A stretch of DNA of 64,000 nucleotides from Eubacterium sp. MSJ-33 (GCF_022174665.1 NZ_CP076562.1:1687001-1751000); one strand, 5' to 3'; positions 26,243-35,694 are shown, numbered from the stretch's first letter. Numbers and translations: made by a program. The notes: generated from the letters alone by a model not told the origin.

Positions 26243-26461
26243 ATGGCAAAACAGATTGATAAATCTATGTTAATTCATGAAATTATCGAGGTTGACCCTG
26301 GCAATGCCGCAATCCTTATGGCTGCCGGTATGCACTGCGTTGGATGTCCGTCCGCTGCAATGGAAAGTCTGGAAGAAGCATGCATGGTTCATGGAATGAA
26401 CTGTGACGAAGTCATCGCAGACATTAACGCATATCTTGCCAAGAAAGAGGCAAATGCATAA
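26243..26461 (+). CDS. DUF1858 domain protein
   Basis: 72 residues with AAGGAGGT 8 nt before the ATG. It opens [42 protein letters not shown], which is the DUF1858 pattern: a helical domain ending in a GMxCxGC Cys pair. These small proteins are often stand-alone and may take part in sulfur or Fe-S chemistry; the role is unproven. It is followed by a hairpin with a T-tract before the BI-1 gene. Confidence 0.88.
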   Translation: MAKQIDKSMLIHEIIEVDPGNAAILMAAGMHCVGCPSAAMESLEEACMVHGMNCDEVIADINAYLAKKEANA

Positions 26462-26470
26462 ATAACATGC

Positions 26471-26507
26471 GCGGCAAGTGAAATTCCACCTGCCGCAGCA
26501 TATTTTT
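26471..26507 (+). terminator. hairpin with T-tract after the DUF1858 gene
   Basis: GCGGCA (26471-26476) pairs with TGCCGC (26491-26496), the stem continuing as GTG/CAC after a mismatch, followed by ATATTTTT. It lies directly before the AAGGAGG site of the BI-1 gene, so it may be a partial terminator that reduces read-through. Confidence 0.65.
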
Positions 26508-26523
26508 AAAAGGAGGTATTTGT

Positions 26524-27363
26524 ATGTCCTATAACAATGATTATAACAACGGCTACAACAACGGTTATAATAACTACGATAATAACCCGTATAATAACCA
26601 GAATAATAACCAATATAACTACCAGTACAATAACCAGTATCAGTACGATTCCGGTTACAATGCAAACAACGGTTATAATGGTTATAACAACGGCTACAAC
26701 GCAGGATACGGTTCATCCGCCAAGATTATTTCCAGTGAGATGTACAACCTGATTATCGGCGGCGTCCTTTTGTATGGTTTCATTGTCAATGCAATCATGA
26801 CTGCCGTATTCGGTGATTCCATCCTTCGTTTTGTAATGACAAACCCGATTGTCTTTTACATCGGTTACTTCATCCTGGCGATTACAGGTACACTTATGGT
26901 CCGCAAATCCGACAATCCGGTTGTAAGCTTCATCGGCTACAATCTGATGGTTGTTCCAATCGGTATGGTCATCGCTGTATCTGTGACCTTATATGGTCTG
27001 ATCGGATATAACATGGTTGTCGCTACGGCCTTTGGTATCACGGCTGCGGTAACATTGATTATGATGGTCATATCCTCGATCTTCCCGAATGTATTTCTGA
27101 AGATGGGGCAAACACTTGGTATTACATTGCTTATAACCATCGTCGTTGAAGCAATTATGCTTCTCGTAGGTGCAAGCCTTGGTATTATCGACTACATTGT
27201 TGTTGCAATCTTCTGTCTCTATGTCGGTTACGACTGGGCAAAGGCGAATGCAATCGAGAAAACAGCTGATAACGCCATCGATTCTGCTTCTGAGTTGTAT
27301 TTGGATATTGTAAACCTGTTCCTGCGTATCATGAAAATCCTGGCACGTGCGAACAGAAATTAA
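26524..27363 (+). CDS. Bax inhibitor-1/YccA family membrane protein with Asn/Tyr-rich head
   Basis: 279 residues. Residues 1-66 are made almost only of Asn, Tyr, Gly, Gln and Asp in short repeats (NNGYNNGYNN, YNNQNNNQYNYQYNNQ), a low-complexity, prion-like composition. After this come seven hydrophobic helices (about 73-250) and the closing segment AIDSASELYLDIVNLFLRIMKIL, which matches the SALxLYLDxxNLFLxLL end of the BI-1 family, along with a YDWAKA motif. BI-1 proteins such as BsYetJ leak calcium in a pH-dependent way. The head should lie in the cytoplasm. It shares the strand with tkt, 36 bp downstream. Confidence 0.82.
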   Translation: MSYNNDYNNGYNNGYNNYDNNPYNNQNNNQYNYQYNNQYQYDSGYNANNGYNGYNNGYNAGYGSSAKIISSEMYNLIIGGVLLYGFIVNAIMTAVFGDSILRFVMTNPIVFYIGYFILAITGTLMVRKSDNPVVSFIGYNLMVVPIGMVIAVSVTLYGLIGYNMVVATAFGITAAVTLIMMVISSIFPNVFLKMGQTLGITLLITIVVEAIMLLVGASLGIIDYIVVAIFCLYVGYDWAKANAIEKTADNAIDSASELYLDIVNLFLRIMKILARANRN

Positions 27364-27399
27364 TCATACAAGAAACTTATTTAGAGGAGAGCATTGAAC

Positions 27400-29391
27400 A
27401 TGAGTAGTGCAATTGACACAAAATCCGTAAATTCCATTCGTGTGCTTGCCGCAGATGCCATCCAGAAGGCAAACTCCGGTCACCCGGGACTTCCGCTTGG
27501 TTCTGCCCCAATGGCATATGAGCTTTGGGCAAACCACATGAATCACAATCCGAAGGATCCAAAATGGGAAAACCGTGACCGTTTCATCCTGTCCGGTGGA
27601 CATGGCTCCGCCCTGTTATACTCCCTGCTTCACTTCTTCGGCTATGGTATCACGATTGAAGATATGAAGAACTTCCGTCAGCTTGGTTCCAAGACACCGG
27701 GGCATCCGGAATACGGCCACACCGTTGGCGTGGAAGCAACAACCGGTCCGCTCGGTGCCGGTATGGCAATGGCGGTCGGTATGGCAATGGCAGAAAAGCA
27801 TCTTGCTGCCACTTTCAACAAAGAGAACTTCCCGGTTGTTGACCACTATACTTACGTACTTGGCGGCGACGGCTGTATGATGGAAGGTATCAGCTACGAG
27901 GCATTTTCTCTCGCAGGTACACTTGGTCTGGAGAAGCTGATCGTATTATATGATTCAAACAACATTTCGATCGAAGGCGACACGAACATCGCATTCCGTG
28001 AGGATGTAAGGAAACGTTTTGAGTCTTTTGGTTTCCATACGCAGCTTGTTGAGGATGGAAATGACTTAGATGCCATCGGCAAGGCAATCGAAGCTGCCAA
28101 GGCAGAAAAAGGCAGACCTTCCATGATTGAGATCAAGACAAAGATCGGTGCCGGCTGTCCTGCAAAAGAAGGAAAAGCAAGTGCACACGGCGAGCCACTC
28201 GGTGTCGAGAATGTAGCAGCCCTTCGTGCAAACCTTGGTATCGCAGACAACGGTCCTTTCGTATTAGATCAGGATGTCTACGATCATTTTGCCAAGCTTG
28301 CAGAGGAAAAAGCAACGGTCGAAGATGCATGGAATACATTGTTTGCAGACTACTGCAAGGCATATCCGGAGATGAAGGAACTGTGGGATACCTACCACAA
28401 CTCAGACAACGCCAAATGTCTGTATGACTTAGACGAATTCTGGAATTCCTTCGACAAGCCGGAAGCAACAAGAAATGTATCCGGAAAGCTTTTGAATATC
28501 ATCAACAATGTTGTTCCTAATATGTTTGGTGGTGCCGCAGACCTTGCTCCATCTACCAAGACAAATATGAAAGATGCCGGGGATTTCTCCAAGGAGAATC
28601 CACTTGGCAAGAACATCCACTTCGGTATCCGTGAGATTGCTATGGCAGCAATCGGAAACGGTATCGCCCTGCACGGTGGTTTACGTCCATTCGTCTCTAC
28701 ATTCTTCGTATTCAGCGATTATGTAAAGCCAATGGCAAGACTTTCCGCTCTGATGGGCGTTCCACTTACTTATGTATTGACACATGACAGTATCGGTGTC
28801 GGCGAAGACGGTCCAACCCATGAGCCAATCGAGCAGCTTGCTATGCTCCGTGCTATGCCGAACTTCTATGTATATCGTCCGGCAGATGCAACAGAATGTG
28901 CAGCCGCATGGTACTTCGCTACAAACAAGAAAGATGCTCCAACCGCGCTCGTTCTTTCCAGACAGAATCTGCCGCAGTTAGATGGCAGCAGTCAGGAAGC
29001 ACTGAAGGGTGGTTACATCTTAGAAGATTCTGTAAAAGATACACCGGACGCTATCATCATTGCTACCGGTTCCGAAGTTTCTCTTGCTGTCGAAGCAAAG
29101 AAAGAGCTTGCAGCCGAGGACATTGATGTGCGTGTTGTCAGCATGCCATGTATGGATCTCTTTGAGGACCAGCCGGATGAATATAAGAATGCCGTTCTTC
29201 CAAAGAACATAACAGCCAGAGTTGGTGTCGAAGCACTCTCCGAGTTCGGATGGGGCAGATACATCGGTATCAACGGTGAGTTCGTCGGAATGAAGTCATT
29301 CGGAGCTTCTGCACCGGGCAGCCAGCTCTTTGAGCACTTCGGTATCACAAAGGATGCAGTCGTAGCCGCAGTCAAGAAAACATTAAAATAG
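27400..29391 (+). CDS. tkt: transketolase
   Basis: Thiamine-diphosphate enzyme of the non-oxidative pentose phosphate path. 663 residues: N-terminal [21 protein letters not shown]-binding [18 protein letters not shown] with NNISIEGDT, the central domain with [21 protein letters not shown] and the C-terminal domain with [12 protein letters not shown]. The ATG is 10 nt after GGAG; a TTG six bases upstream is only 4 nt away and less likely. It is followed by a strong bidirectional terminator. Confidence 0.97.
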   Translation: MSSAIDTKSVNSIRVLAADAIQKANSGHPGLPLGSAPMAYELWANHMNHNPKDPKWENRDRFILSGGHGSALLYSLLHFFGYGITIEDMKNFRQLGSKTPGHPEYGHTVGVEATTGPLGAGMAMAVGMAMAEKHLAATFNKENFPVVDHYTYVLGGDGCMMEGISYEAFSLAGTLGLEKLIVLYDSNNISIEGDTNIAFREDVRKRFESFGFHTQLVEDGNDLDAIGKAIEAAKAEKGRPSMIEIKTKIGAGCPAKEGKASAHGEPLGVENVAALRANLGIADNGPFVLDQDVYDHFAKLAEEKATVEDAWNTLFADYCKAYPEMKELWDTYHNSDNAKCLYDLDEFWNSFDKPEATRNVSGKLLNIINNVVPNMFGGAADLAPSTKTNMKDAGDFSKENPLGKNIHFGIREIAMAAIGNGIALHGGLRPFVSTFFVFSDYVKPMARLSALMGVPLTYVLTHDSIGVGEDGPTHEPIEQLAMLRAMPNFYVYRPADATECAAAWYFATNKKDAPTALVLSRQNLPQLDGSSQEALKGGYILEDSVKDTPDAIIIATGSEVSLAVEAKKELAAEDIDVRVVSMPCMDLFEDQPDEYKNAVLPKNITARVGVEALSEFGWGRYIGINGEFVGMKSFGASAPGSQLFEHFGITKDAVVAAVKKTLK

Positions 29392-29433
29392 CTGTATGGT
29401 GTCCAACCATCCATTGTATATCGCATAAAAATA

Positions 29434-29471
29434 ACCCCATGGCAATCTCAGTTTTAAGATTGCTATGGGGT
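29434..29471. terminator. bidirectional terminator between tkt and mecA
   Basis: ACCCCATGGCAATC pairs with GATTGCTATGGGGT around a short loop. T-rich sequence follows on both strands (TTATTTTTAT on the minus strand), and the two genes converge here. Confidence 0.85.
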
Positions 29472-29498
29472 TTATTATGTGCAGCTTCCCTGCTGCTT

Positions 29499-30338
29499 TT
29501 ATAATTTTGCAAGTGTCTGCAATGCATTCGCATCTATAATCAGTTTATAGTGCTCCTGCATATGATTCGGGGTTGCATACGTTGCACGTACCCGGTTGCT
29601 ATATTCACCAAGCAGATTACATGTCTTTATAAATTCATTGTCCGTGTTTTTATCCTTTGTCATGTACAGATAAAAATGACTGTCACGTGGATTCTTATAC
29701 AGAGAATTCTCACTGTCATAAATATCTTTTACAAGCTTCGCAGATAAGATAACCTGATCCAGATTCTTAAATGCATAGATACGGAAGACCTCTGACTGCA
29801 GCTGTTCAGCATCCTTCTTAATCTCGGTTCTCCTGTCTGATGCATCCATCTGAGCCTGTGGTGTAGATTTCATGCCCTTTCCACTCATTAGACCACTCAG
29901 GTCTTCAGCCAATCCGCCAATTGCTTTGAGCAAGCCATTTACCGGATTGTCTTCTGACATTGCATCCGGTTCCGGCTCATCAACTAAGCCAAGACCGCCG
30001 TCTGCATCTTCATCCTCATCTTCGTCCTCGTATTCATTCTCCACATCTGTCGGACGTGTAAAACGAGAAAACCGTGTATCTAATTCCTCCGGATCCTCTA
30101 CTTTTGTAATTACCAGAATCAAACACTCTGGCGATACAGGTATTGCTTCTATCATAAGCGGAACATTATCCACTTCAAATCCTAACTCACTGGATGCCTG
30201 CTGCATCAATTCACGGAACAGTTCTTTGGCTTTCTCTGTTCCATATGCCAATTCCGTTAAATGAAGTTCCTTATCTGCCAGGTCTGACTTATAAAGTGTG
30301 CAACGTATCTGATTCTCACTTAATCGTTCTAGCTTCAT
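29499..30338 (-). CDS. mecA: adaptor protein MecA
   Basis: Links substrates to the ClpC/ClpP protease. 279 residues: the N-terminal substrate-binding domain (MKLERLSENQIRCTLYKSDLADKELHLTELAYGTEKAKELFRELMQQA, 1-48), a long acidic linker with an EYEDEDEDEDADGG run (about 104-117), then the C-terminal ClpC-binding domain from about residue 180 (VFRIYAFKNLDQVILSAKLV, DSHFYLYMTK, VRATYATPNHMQEHY). The ATG, 9 nt after AAGGAG, is preferred over a TTG three codons upstream. The linker is longer and more acidic than in Bacillus MecA. Confidence 0.93.
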   Translation of the reverse strand: MKLERLSENQIRCTLYKSDLADKELHLTELAYGTEKAKELFRELMQQASSELGFEVDNVPLMIEAIPVSPECLILVITKVEDPEELDTRFSRFTRPTDVENEYEDEDEDEDADGGLGLVDEPEPDAMSEDNPVNGLLKAIGGLAEDLSGLMSGKGMKSTPQAQMDASDRRTEIKKDAEQLQSEVFRIYAFKNLDQVILSAKLVKDIYDSENSLYKNPRDSHFYLYMTKDKNTDNEFIKTCNLLGEYSNRVRATYATPNHMQEHYKLIIDANALQTLAKL

Positions 30339-30711
30339 ACTCGTCAACTCCTTCGCAAGTGTTCAAAAAATATAATTTTTTGTATTACTTAGTTTATCAC
30401 AAAACTCAAACATGTAAAGCTATTTCGGAATATTTTCACAAAATGTTATTGGAAATCTATTTCCAGGGACTTGCATTTTTCCCAATAATATAGTATGGTA
30501 AGTCTTGCATAGTTATTTACATATCTCATTTCTTTGCAGGTTTTCCTGCAATTTTATTCCAATTCATTTTATTTGTATATGTGTTATATCATACGAAGGA
30601 ATATAAGATTTATCACAGAAGCTTCTTTATATCTATACGGATATGATATGCACGCAAAAAAAGAAGGTGATATCGAACCCTTAAAACATATTGCATAATC
30701 AAGACACAAGA
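30339..30711. other. intergenic gap between mecA and the ferredoxin terminator
   Basis: A/T-rich stretch without a supportable gene. It should hold the mecA promoter; weak minus-strand candidates are TTTACA with TAAACT (16 bp apart) around 30390-30420. A 16-codon frame on the plus strand at 30648 lacks a binding site. I see no RNA gene. Confidence 0.5.
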
Positions 30712-30745
30712 AAAGAGCCTTGACAAACAACTATCAAGGCTCTTT
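30712..30745 (-). terminator. terminator of the ferredoxin gene
   Basis: AAAGAGCCTTGA (30712-30723) pairs with TCAAGGCTCTTT (30734-30745). On the minus strand TTTTCTT follows. It lies 25 bp after the ferredoxin stop. Confidence 0.85.
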
Positions 30746-30769
30746 TTCTATATGTAATCGTTTGTTTGA

Positions 30770-30940
30770 TTACTCCTCAGAGATAACACCTGTTGGACAA
30801 GTTCCTGCGCATGCTCCACATGAAATGCAAAGAGATGCATCGATTTCGTACTTGCCATCGCCTTCTGAGATTGCGCCTACAGGACAAGCGCCTGCACATG
30901 CTCCACACATAACGCATCCATCATTAATCTTAAATGCCAT
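30770..30940 (-). CDS. 2[4Fe-4S] ferredoxin
   Basis: 56-residue clostridial-type ferredoxin. Two CxxCxxCxxxCP clusters are visible: CVMCGACAGACPVG and CISCGACAGTCPTG. The ATG has AAGGAGG 9 nt ahead; a longer frame upstream has none. It is monocistronic with its own promoter and terminator. Two Fur-type operators just downstream of the transcription start indicate iron-dependent repression. That is unexpected for an iron-rich ferredoxin unless it serves a low-iron pathway or the regulator is PerR or Zur. Confidence 0.95.
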   Translation of the reverse strand: MAFKINDGCVMCGACAGACPVGAISEGDGKYEIDASLCISCGACAGTCPTGVISEE

Positions 30941-30974
30941 GGTAATATCCTCCTTAATCTTTTCTTCATTGATT

Positions 30975-31010
30975 ATTGATAATATCAATCTTTATTGATA
31001 ATAATTATCA
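30975..31010. promoter_or_regulatory. two 7-1-7 Fur-type operators
   Basis: TGATAATAATTATCA (30996-31010) is an exact 7-1-7 inverted repeat equal to the Bacillus Fur consensus TGATAATnATTATCA. ATTGATAATATCAAT (30975-30989) is a second perfect 7-1-7 repeat six bases away. They cover about +1 to +36 of the predicted ferredoxin transcript, a classic repressor position. PerR and Zur boxes are similar, so the regulator is not certain. Confidence 0.75.
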
Positions 31011-31017
31011 CGTTGAC

Positions 31018-31046
31018 ATTGTACCGCTTTTTCTGACAGATAGCAA
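31018..31046 (-). promoter_or_regulatory. ferredoxin promoter
   Basis: On the minus strand TTGCTA (31046-31041), 17 bp, TACAAT (31023-31018). The start would fall near 31011, at the edge of the first Fur-type box. Confidence 0.65.
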
Positions 31047-31063
31047 GCTATTTTTGTAATTTC

Positions 31064-31876
31064 CTATAACTGGTTACTATCCTGTCCTTTCTGATAGAAA
31101 CGCATCAGAAGCTTTGCCATCCATTCCGGCCAGAATTTACGATACATCGCATAATCCTCCGGACTTCTCCCATTATGCTCACCAATTACATGGGATGTCT
31201 CTGATTCCGCATGTACCCGGTGACCCATCACCGGTTTTTTCACATAGCAAAAAGCGCCCGGTAATTTGGAGTACCGTTCCCATGCCTCCCAGTCCAGATC
31301 CGCTTTGCATCCAACCGCAAAAGGCTCCTCCGGAAGACGCGCCTTAACATATGTCACAGAAGGACAGCAGATTCCACATCCAAACGAGAGGGAACGTCTA
31401 CGCAGGAACACACTGTTCCATGTTCTTCTTGTAATAAACGGAAGAAGCAGAATTCGTTTCACCCGAAGCAAGCGGTTCTTATATACTTTTTTCCCATCCC
31501 GGATCTCATAATACGCCGAATGCCCCAGAATCGGATTTCTGGCATGGTTGAATGCATACAGCATTTCTTCGAGATAATCCGAATTATAGATGTCATCCTG
31601 ATGCGCAATCGTCACAAGCTTAGTATCTGCCTGCCGATACGCAAAATTCCAATCCGTTGCAATCCCGGATGGAGCATCATTGACAAACAACGGAATACGA
31701 TACTGTTTTGCAATCTCCCGGATATATGCATTATCCGTCGATGTTGCAATCAGGATTCTACTTTTCATCGTCTGATTCTCCAAAGACCGAATACAATTCT
31801 TGAGATATTTACTTTCCTTATATGCGCAGATCACAAAAGTATGATCACTGGTTGTATAATTATTCTTATTTTTCAT
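31064..31876 (-). CDS. glycosyltransferase family 2
   Basis: 270 residues, GT-A fold, no membrane helix. Seen: TFVICAYKESKYLKNCIRSLENQT, the nucleotide-sugar site DNAYIREIAK, IAHQDDIYNSDYLEEML (the DxD-like HQDD) and a C-terminal basic region. The HQDD motif is common in GT2 enzymes of capsule or rhamnan loci. The start overlaps the DUF2304 gene by 11 nt. The acceptor is unknown. Confidence 0.85.
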   Translation of the reverse strand: MKNKNNYTTSDHTFVICAYKESKYLKNCIRSLENQTMKSRILIATSTDNAYIREIAKQYRIPLFVNDAPSGIATDWNFAYRQADTKLVTIAHQDDIYNSDYLEEMLYAFNHARNPILGHSAYYEIRDGKKVYKNRLLRVKRILLLPFITRRTWNSVFLRRRSLSFGCGICCPSVTYVKARLPEEPFAVGCKADLDWEAWERYSKLPGAFCYVKKPVMGHRVHAESETSHVIGEHNGRSPEDYAMYRKFWPEWMAKLLMRFYQKGQDSNQL

Positions 31877-32243
31877 TCTCCATCCGTCCTACTTTTTCTT
31901 CGAGATCCCGTACTCTTTTTTCCAAGATTGCCTGTGTCTGCACAAGCGTCCGAATCCGTTCTGACTGTCCGGATGCAATCGATGTCAGTGACAGCACAAT
32001 CAATATCAGGAAACATACACCGATAAAGAACACGGCATTCGTATCCGAGTAAATTCCCATCAATCGTGTGAAGAAACGGATAACCTGCGGAAAAATCACA
32101 CAGATCAGCAGAATCACACCTGACAGAAACCAGATCAATGAATATTTTAAGCTCATACGCCCTCTGCGCATCAGAGCAAGGATTACAAGCAGATAAACGA
32201 GCACGCATACCAGCAGGATAATCCGAAATACTGTTGTCATCAT
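31866..32243 (-). CDS. DUF2304 membrane protein
   Basis: 125 residues: three hydrophobic helices (about 5-24, 34-53, 70-90) with the family motif RRGRMSLKYSLIWFLSGVILLICVIFP, then a C-terminal coiled coil (LVQTQAILEKRVRDLEEKVGRME). DUF2304 genes commonly lie next to GT2 enzymes, as here on both sides, and are thought to help polyprenyl-linked glycan work. GGAGG lies 9 nt before the ATG. Confidence 0.88.
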   Translation of the reverse strand: MMTTVFRIILLVCVLVYLLVILALMRRGRMSLKYSLIWFLSGVILLICVIFPQVIRFFTRLMGIYSDTNAVFFIGVCFLILIVLSLTSIASGQSERIRTLVQTQAILEKRVRDLEEKVGRMENEK

Positions 32244-32249
32244 CTCTGC

Positions 32250-32951
32250 CTACCTCCGTTTCTTTCCTGCAATCCGGTAAATCACGATTGCAAGAGTTAC
32301 CTTAATCATATAATATACAGATTTCCATGGGCTGATTGAAGATACACCGGCCGTTCTCTCATTCATGATTACCGGCACTTCCTTTACCTTATATCCGCCA
32401 GCATTCACTGCGATAATAGATTCCGGTTCCGGATAGTCCTGTGCATAATTATGTGCAAAAAACGCAATAACATCCTTCGATGCAGCACGAAAGCCGCTTG
32501 TCGCGTCTGTAATCTTCACATGTCCACAAATGTGTAAAACTGTGTTCAGCACACCAATCCCCGCCCGGCGCATACCAGACGTCTGAAAGCCCTCTTTGTT
32601 GATGAACCGCGAACCAATCACCAGATCTGCCTCACCCTTCTCGATCGGCGCAATCAAATCCGGTATATATTCAGCGTTATGCTGTCCATCGCCGTCCATC
32701 TGCACCGCAATGTCATAACCATGTTCTGCCGCATAACGATATCCTGTCTGCATACCTCCGCCAATTCCGAGATTGATCGGCAGATTCAGATATTTATACC
32801 CATGCTCCTCACAGATCTGCACCGTATTATCCCCGGAACAATCATTCACCACAACATAATCCACATCCGGACATGCTGCCTTCAGACTTTCTACCGTATG
32901 CTCAATATTTAAAGCCTCATTGTAGGCCGGTATTATCACCAGTGTTTTCAT
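32250..32951 (-). CDS. GT2 polyprenyl/dolichyl-phosphate mannosyltransferase-like enzyme
   Basis: 233 residues: TLVIIPAYNEALNIEHTVESL, VVVNDCSGDNT, QMDGDGQHNAEYIP (the DxD-bearing DGDGQH) and FRAASKDVIAFF. This is the DPM1/GtrB-type catalytic domain without the C-terminal membrane helices. It likely makes a polyprenyl-phosphate sugar. It follows pyk by 10 bp and leads the DUF2304-GT2 trio. Confidence 0.87.
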   Translation of the reverse strand: MKTLVIIPAYNEALNIEHTVESLKAACPDVDYVVVNDCSGDNTVQICEEHGYKYLNLPINLGIGGGMQTGYRYAAEHGYDIAVQMDGDGQHNAEYIPDLIAPIEKGEADLVIGSRFINKEGFQTSGMRRAGIGVLNTVLHICGHVKITDATSGFRAASKDVIAFFAHNYAQDYPEPESIIAVNAGGYKVKEVPVIMNERTAGVSSISPWKSVYYMIKVTLAIVIYRIAGKKRR

Positions 32952-32961
32952 AAACCCTCTC

Positions 32962-34380
32962 TTACTCTACGACCTGTACTTTCAACATATTTGTATTACC
33001 GGAGATACCAAGCGGCACACCTGCGCCGATTACAACCTTATCCCCAGCCTGAAGCAATCCCTGCTTTTTACCGGCGGCTACCGCATGGTCAAACAATGTG
33101 AACACTTCGTTCTGCTCCTCCAGATGTACCGGAGTAACTCCCCATGACATATTAAGCTGGCGATATGCCTTGTCACTGGTTGTACCTGCAATGATGTTGC
33201 AGCTTGGTCTGTACTTCGAGATATTTCTCGCTGATACGCCGGACTTTGTCACAATGATAACTGCCGCCGCGTTCAGATCAATTGCCGTTGTACACGCCGC
33301 ATGGCAGACCGCATCTGTAACATTCTGGTTTGCTGCACGCTCATAATGATAGAAGTTCTTCTTATAATCAATAGCAGCCTCTGCACGCTCAGCAATCTTC
33401 GCCATCATCTCCACTGCCTCAACCGGATATTTACCGGCAGCGCTCTCACCTGACAGCATAACCGCACTTGTTCCATCATAAATCGCATTTGCAACATCTG
33501 TGGTCTCTGCACGAGTCGGGCGAGGATTCTTAATCATGGAATCTAACATCTGTGTGGCTGTGATAACCTGCTTGCCCGCCATATATACCTTATTAATAAT
33601 CATCTTCTTGATAACCGGAACTTCCTCGCAAGGAATCTCTACACCCATATCTCCACGGGCAACCATAATGCCATCCGATACATAGATGATATCATCGATA
33701 TGATTCACACCTTCGGAATTCTCAATCTTAGAAATAATATTGATGCGCTGTCCCCCGTTGGCATTCAAAAGCTCGCGGATTTCCAACACATCCTTCGCAG
33801 AACGTATGAAGGAAGCTGCCACAAAATCAACATCCTGCTCGATGCCAAACAGGATATCACTTTCATCCACTTCACTTAGGTACGGCATATTCAGATGTAC
33901 ATCCGGCACATTGATTCCCTTATGGTTTGAGATTGGACCGCCGGTAATAACAGTGCACAGAATATCCTCTCCGCTGATAGATGTAACCTCAAGCTCGATC
34001 AATCCGTCATCGATCAGAATATGAGTTCCAACCTGTACGTCCTTGTACAAATCTTTATATGTAATAGAAGTGATGGTACTGTCACCGACAATATCCCTTG
34101 TTGTAAGTGTGAAGAAATCGCCTGCCTTCACTTCGACCTTGCCACCTTCGAAATCTCTTGTACGGATTTCAGGTCCCTTCGTATCAAGCAGGATGGCAAT
34201 TGGAAGACCGAGTTCTGCCCGAAGCTTTTTGACCATGTCCATACGTTTCTTCTGTTCTTCGTGTGTGCCATGTGAAAAGTTCAATCTTGCCACATTCATT
34301 CCGGCAAGCATAAGCTTTCGCAACACATCTTCATTATCTGTTGCAGGTCCCAGTGTACAAACAATCTTTGTCTTTCTCAT
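32962..34380 (-). CDS. pyk: pyruvate kinase
   Basis: Last step of glycolysis. 472 residues covering the A, B and C domains: TLGPATDN, NFSHG, LLDTKGPEIRTRDF, KIENSEGVNHID, MVARGDMGVEIP and ITATQMLDSM. It lacks the extra C-terminal PEP-utiliser-like domain found in Bacillus Pyk. The ATG, 9 nt after GAGG, is chosen over the adjacent GTG. A good promoter lies upstream, and the glycosyltransferase trio is close enough to be read through. Confidence 0.97.
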   Translation of the reverse strand: MRKTKIVCTLGPATDNEDVLRKLMLAGMNVARLNFSHGTHEEQKKRMDMVKKLRAELGLPIAILLDTKGPEIRTRDFEGGKVEVKAGDFFTLTTRDIVGDSTITSITYKDLYKDVQVGTHILIDDGLIELEVTSISGEDILCTVITGGPISNHKGINVPDVHLNMPYLSEVDESDILFGIEQDVDFVAASFIRSAKDVLEIRELLNANGGQRINIISKIENSEGVNHIDDIIYVSDGIMVARGDMGVEIPCEEVPVIKKMIINKVYMAGKQVITATQMLDSMIKNPRPTRAETTDVANAIYDGTSAVMLSGESAAGKYPVEAVEMMAKIAERAEAAIDYKKNFYHYERAANQNVTDAVCHAACTTAIDLNAAAVIIVTKSGVSARNISKYRPSCNIIAGTTSDKAYRQLNMSWGVTPVHLEEQNEVFTLFDHAVAAGKKQGLLQAGDKVVIGAGVPLGISGNTNMLKVQVVE

Positions 34381-34440
34381 CACTTATTACCTCGTCTTTA
34401 TTTATTTGCCAAATCATCTCCCATTTTGACATACACTCAT

Positions 34441-34469
34441 AGTATAATCGGTTATTTTAAGTTTTACAA
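34441..34469 (-). promoter_or_regulatory. pyk promoter
   Basis: On the minus strand TTGTAA (34469-34464), 17 bp, TATACT (34446-34441), about 60 bp before the pyk start. Confidence 0.7.
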
Positions 34470-34592
34470 CCATATTTATAAAGTATTTTTGTTCGTAAAT
34501 AATTACGCATTTTTAACTTTTAATCCTACAGAAATCATGCTATTATAGTAATGGCTTATACATTTTTACACAAACTATTTTCGGAGGCTTAT

Positions 34593-35183
34593 ATGTACGA
34601 TAACTTTATATTCCGTATCAAACGGACCGTCTATAAATGGTGGTGTGTCGTATATAAGCCTGTTTACAGACTTATTCATGACGGTAACTGGCCCGCTTCC
34701 AAAGAGCCATCGGTCAAATATCCGGATACGCAGCCATCTACACAGGAAACCGGTCTTGATGCCCAGGCACTTGCCGATGCAGTTCTTGACACGAACCGGC
34801 AAAGTCAGCACAGCATCGATGACATGATTCTGGAAGCATCCAAACACACTTCAGATGCAGCCCAGGCAGTCACACCGGTGCAGACTTCCCACACAGAAGC
34901 ATCTGTACAGGAGACTTCTGCCCTCGATTCCGATGCGATTCCCGCCGACGTGGACGATGATGTTCTCGCCCGGGCAAACGAGATCATGGCGCGTTTAAAC
35001 AGGGAAGCCGCTGAAGATGAAGAGAAAAAGCAGCGTGAGATTGACGCTGCAAAAAAACAGGCCGCCGAACAGGAACGTCTGGCAGAAATCCTCAAATCAA
35101 ATGAACGAAACATCGATGCATTTATTCAGGAAGGACTCTCCAAACAACATCAACAGAACGACAGCAACCAGGAAAGGAGTTAA
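34593..35183 (+). CDS. hypothetical protein with acidic linker and coiled-coil tail
   Basis: 196 residues, ATG with GGAGG 6 nt upstream. Basic/aromatic head (MYDNFIFRIKRTVYKWWCVVYKPVYRLI) that could lie on the membrane, then a disordered Thr/Gln/Ala-rich stretch (50-115), then a charged helix (about 120-180, EEKKQREIDAAKKQAAEQERLAEIL) fit for a coiled coil. No known domain. It is 3 bp from the lipoprotein gene, with which it forms an operon. Confidence 0.7.
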   Translation: MYDNFIFRIKRTVYKWWCVVYKPVYRLIHDGNWPASKEPSVKYPDTQPSTQETGLDAQALADAVLDTNRQSQHSIDDMILEASKHTSDAAQAVTPVQTSHTEASVQETSALDSDAIPADVDDDVLARANEIMARLNREAAEDEEKKQREIDAAKKQAAEQERLAEILKSNERNIDAFIQEGLSKQHQQNDSNQERS

Positions 35184-35186
35184 ACT

Positions 35187-35681
35187 ATGCGTTCGAAATC
35201 AAGAAAAATCACTTTAGGGTTATGTCTCATTGTGCTTACTGCCTGCATTCTATGCGGCTGCAGCGGAAATCCGAAGAATTTCACCGTTGGTACTATGACT
35301 ATCACTCTCACCGATAATTTCAAACAAAGCAAGATGAACGGTTTTGATGCCTATATCGTCAGTGACGATGTTACATTCTCTGTCAAAACCGAGAATGCAT
35401 CCGATCTGGAATACCAAGGATATGAAATCTCCGGACTTCGAGATTATGCCAAGGAAATCTGCAACCTGAACAGTATTTCTACCGATAAACTGGTACAGAG
35501 AAACAGCTACTATTATTTCAGCAACACACAGACGGTATCCGGTGCCAAATACACCTATCTGCACTGTATGTTCCAACAGGGAAATAACTACTGGATCTGC
35601 GAATTCGTATGCAAACACCGGGTATACGACAAGCTGGAGAAATCCATGTTGCAATGGGCAGACAGCATAACATTTGAGTAA
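35187..35681 (+). CDS. small lipoprotein
   Basis: 164 residues with AAGGAG 7 nt before the ATG. Signal peptide with a basic head (MRSKSRK), a hydrophobic core and the lipobox LCGC, so Cys25 would be acylated. The mature part is a compact alpha/beta domain (FTVGTMTITLTDNF...YYYFSNTQTVSGAKYTYLHCMFQQGNNYWICEF) that resembles PsbP-like or DUF-type lipoproteins; I cannot name the family. A strong terminator follows. Confidence 0.82.
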   Translation: MRSKSRKITLGLCLIVLTACILCGCSGNPKNFTVGTMTITLTDNFKQSKMNGFDAYIVSDDVTFSVKTENASDLEYQGYEISGLRDYAKEICNLNSISTDKLVQRNSYYYFSNTQTVSGAKYTYLHCMFQQGNNYWICEFVCKHRVYDKLEKSMLQWADSITFE

Positions 35682-35694
35682 TATATATACTAAA

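Noticed and set aside
30648..30698. 16-codon frame on the plus strand upstream of the ferredoxin terminator
   Set aside because: No ribosome binding site and no recognisable product.
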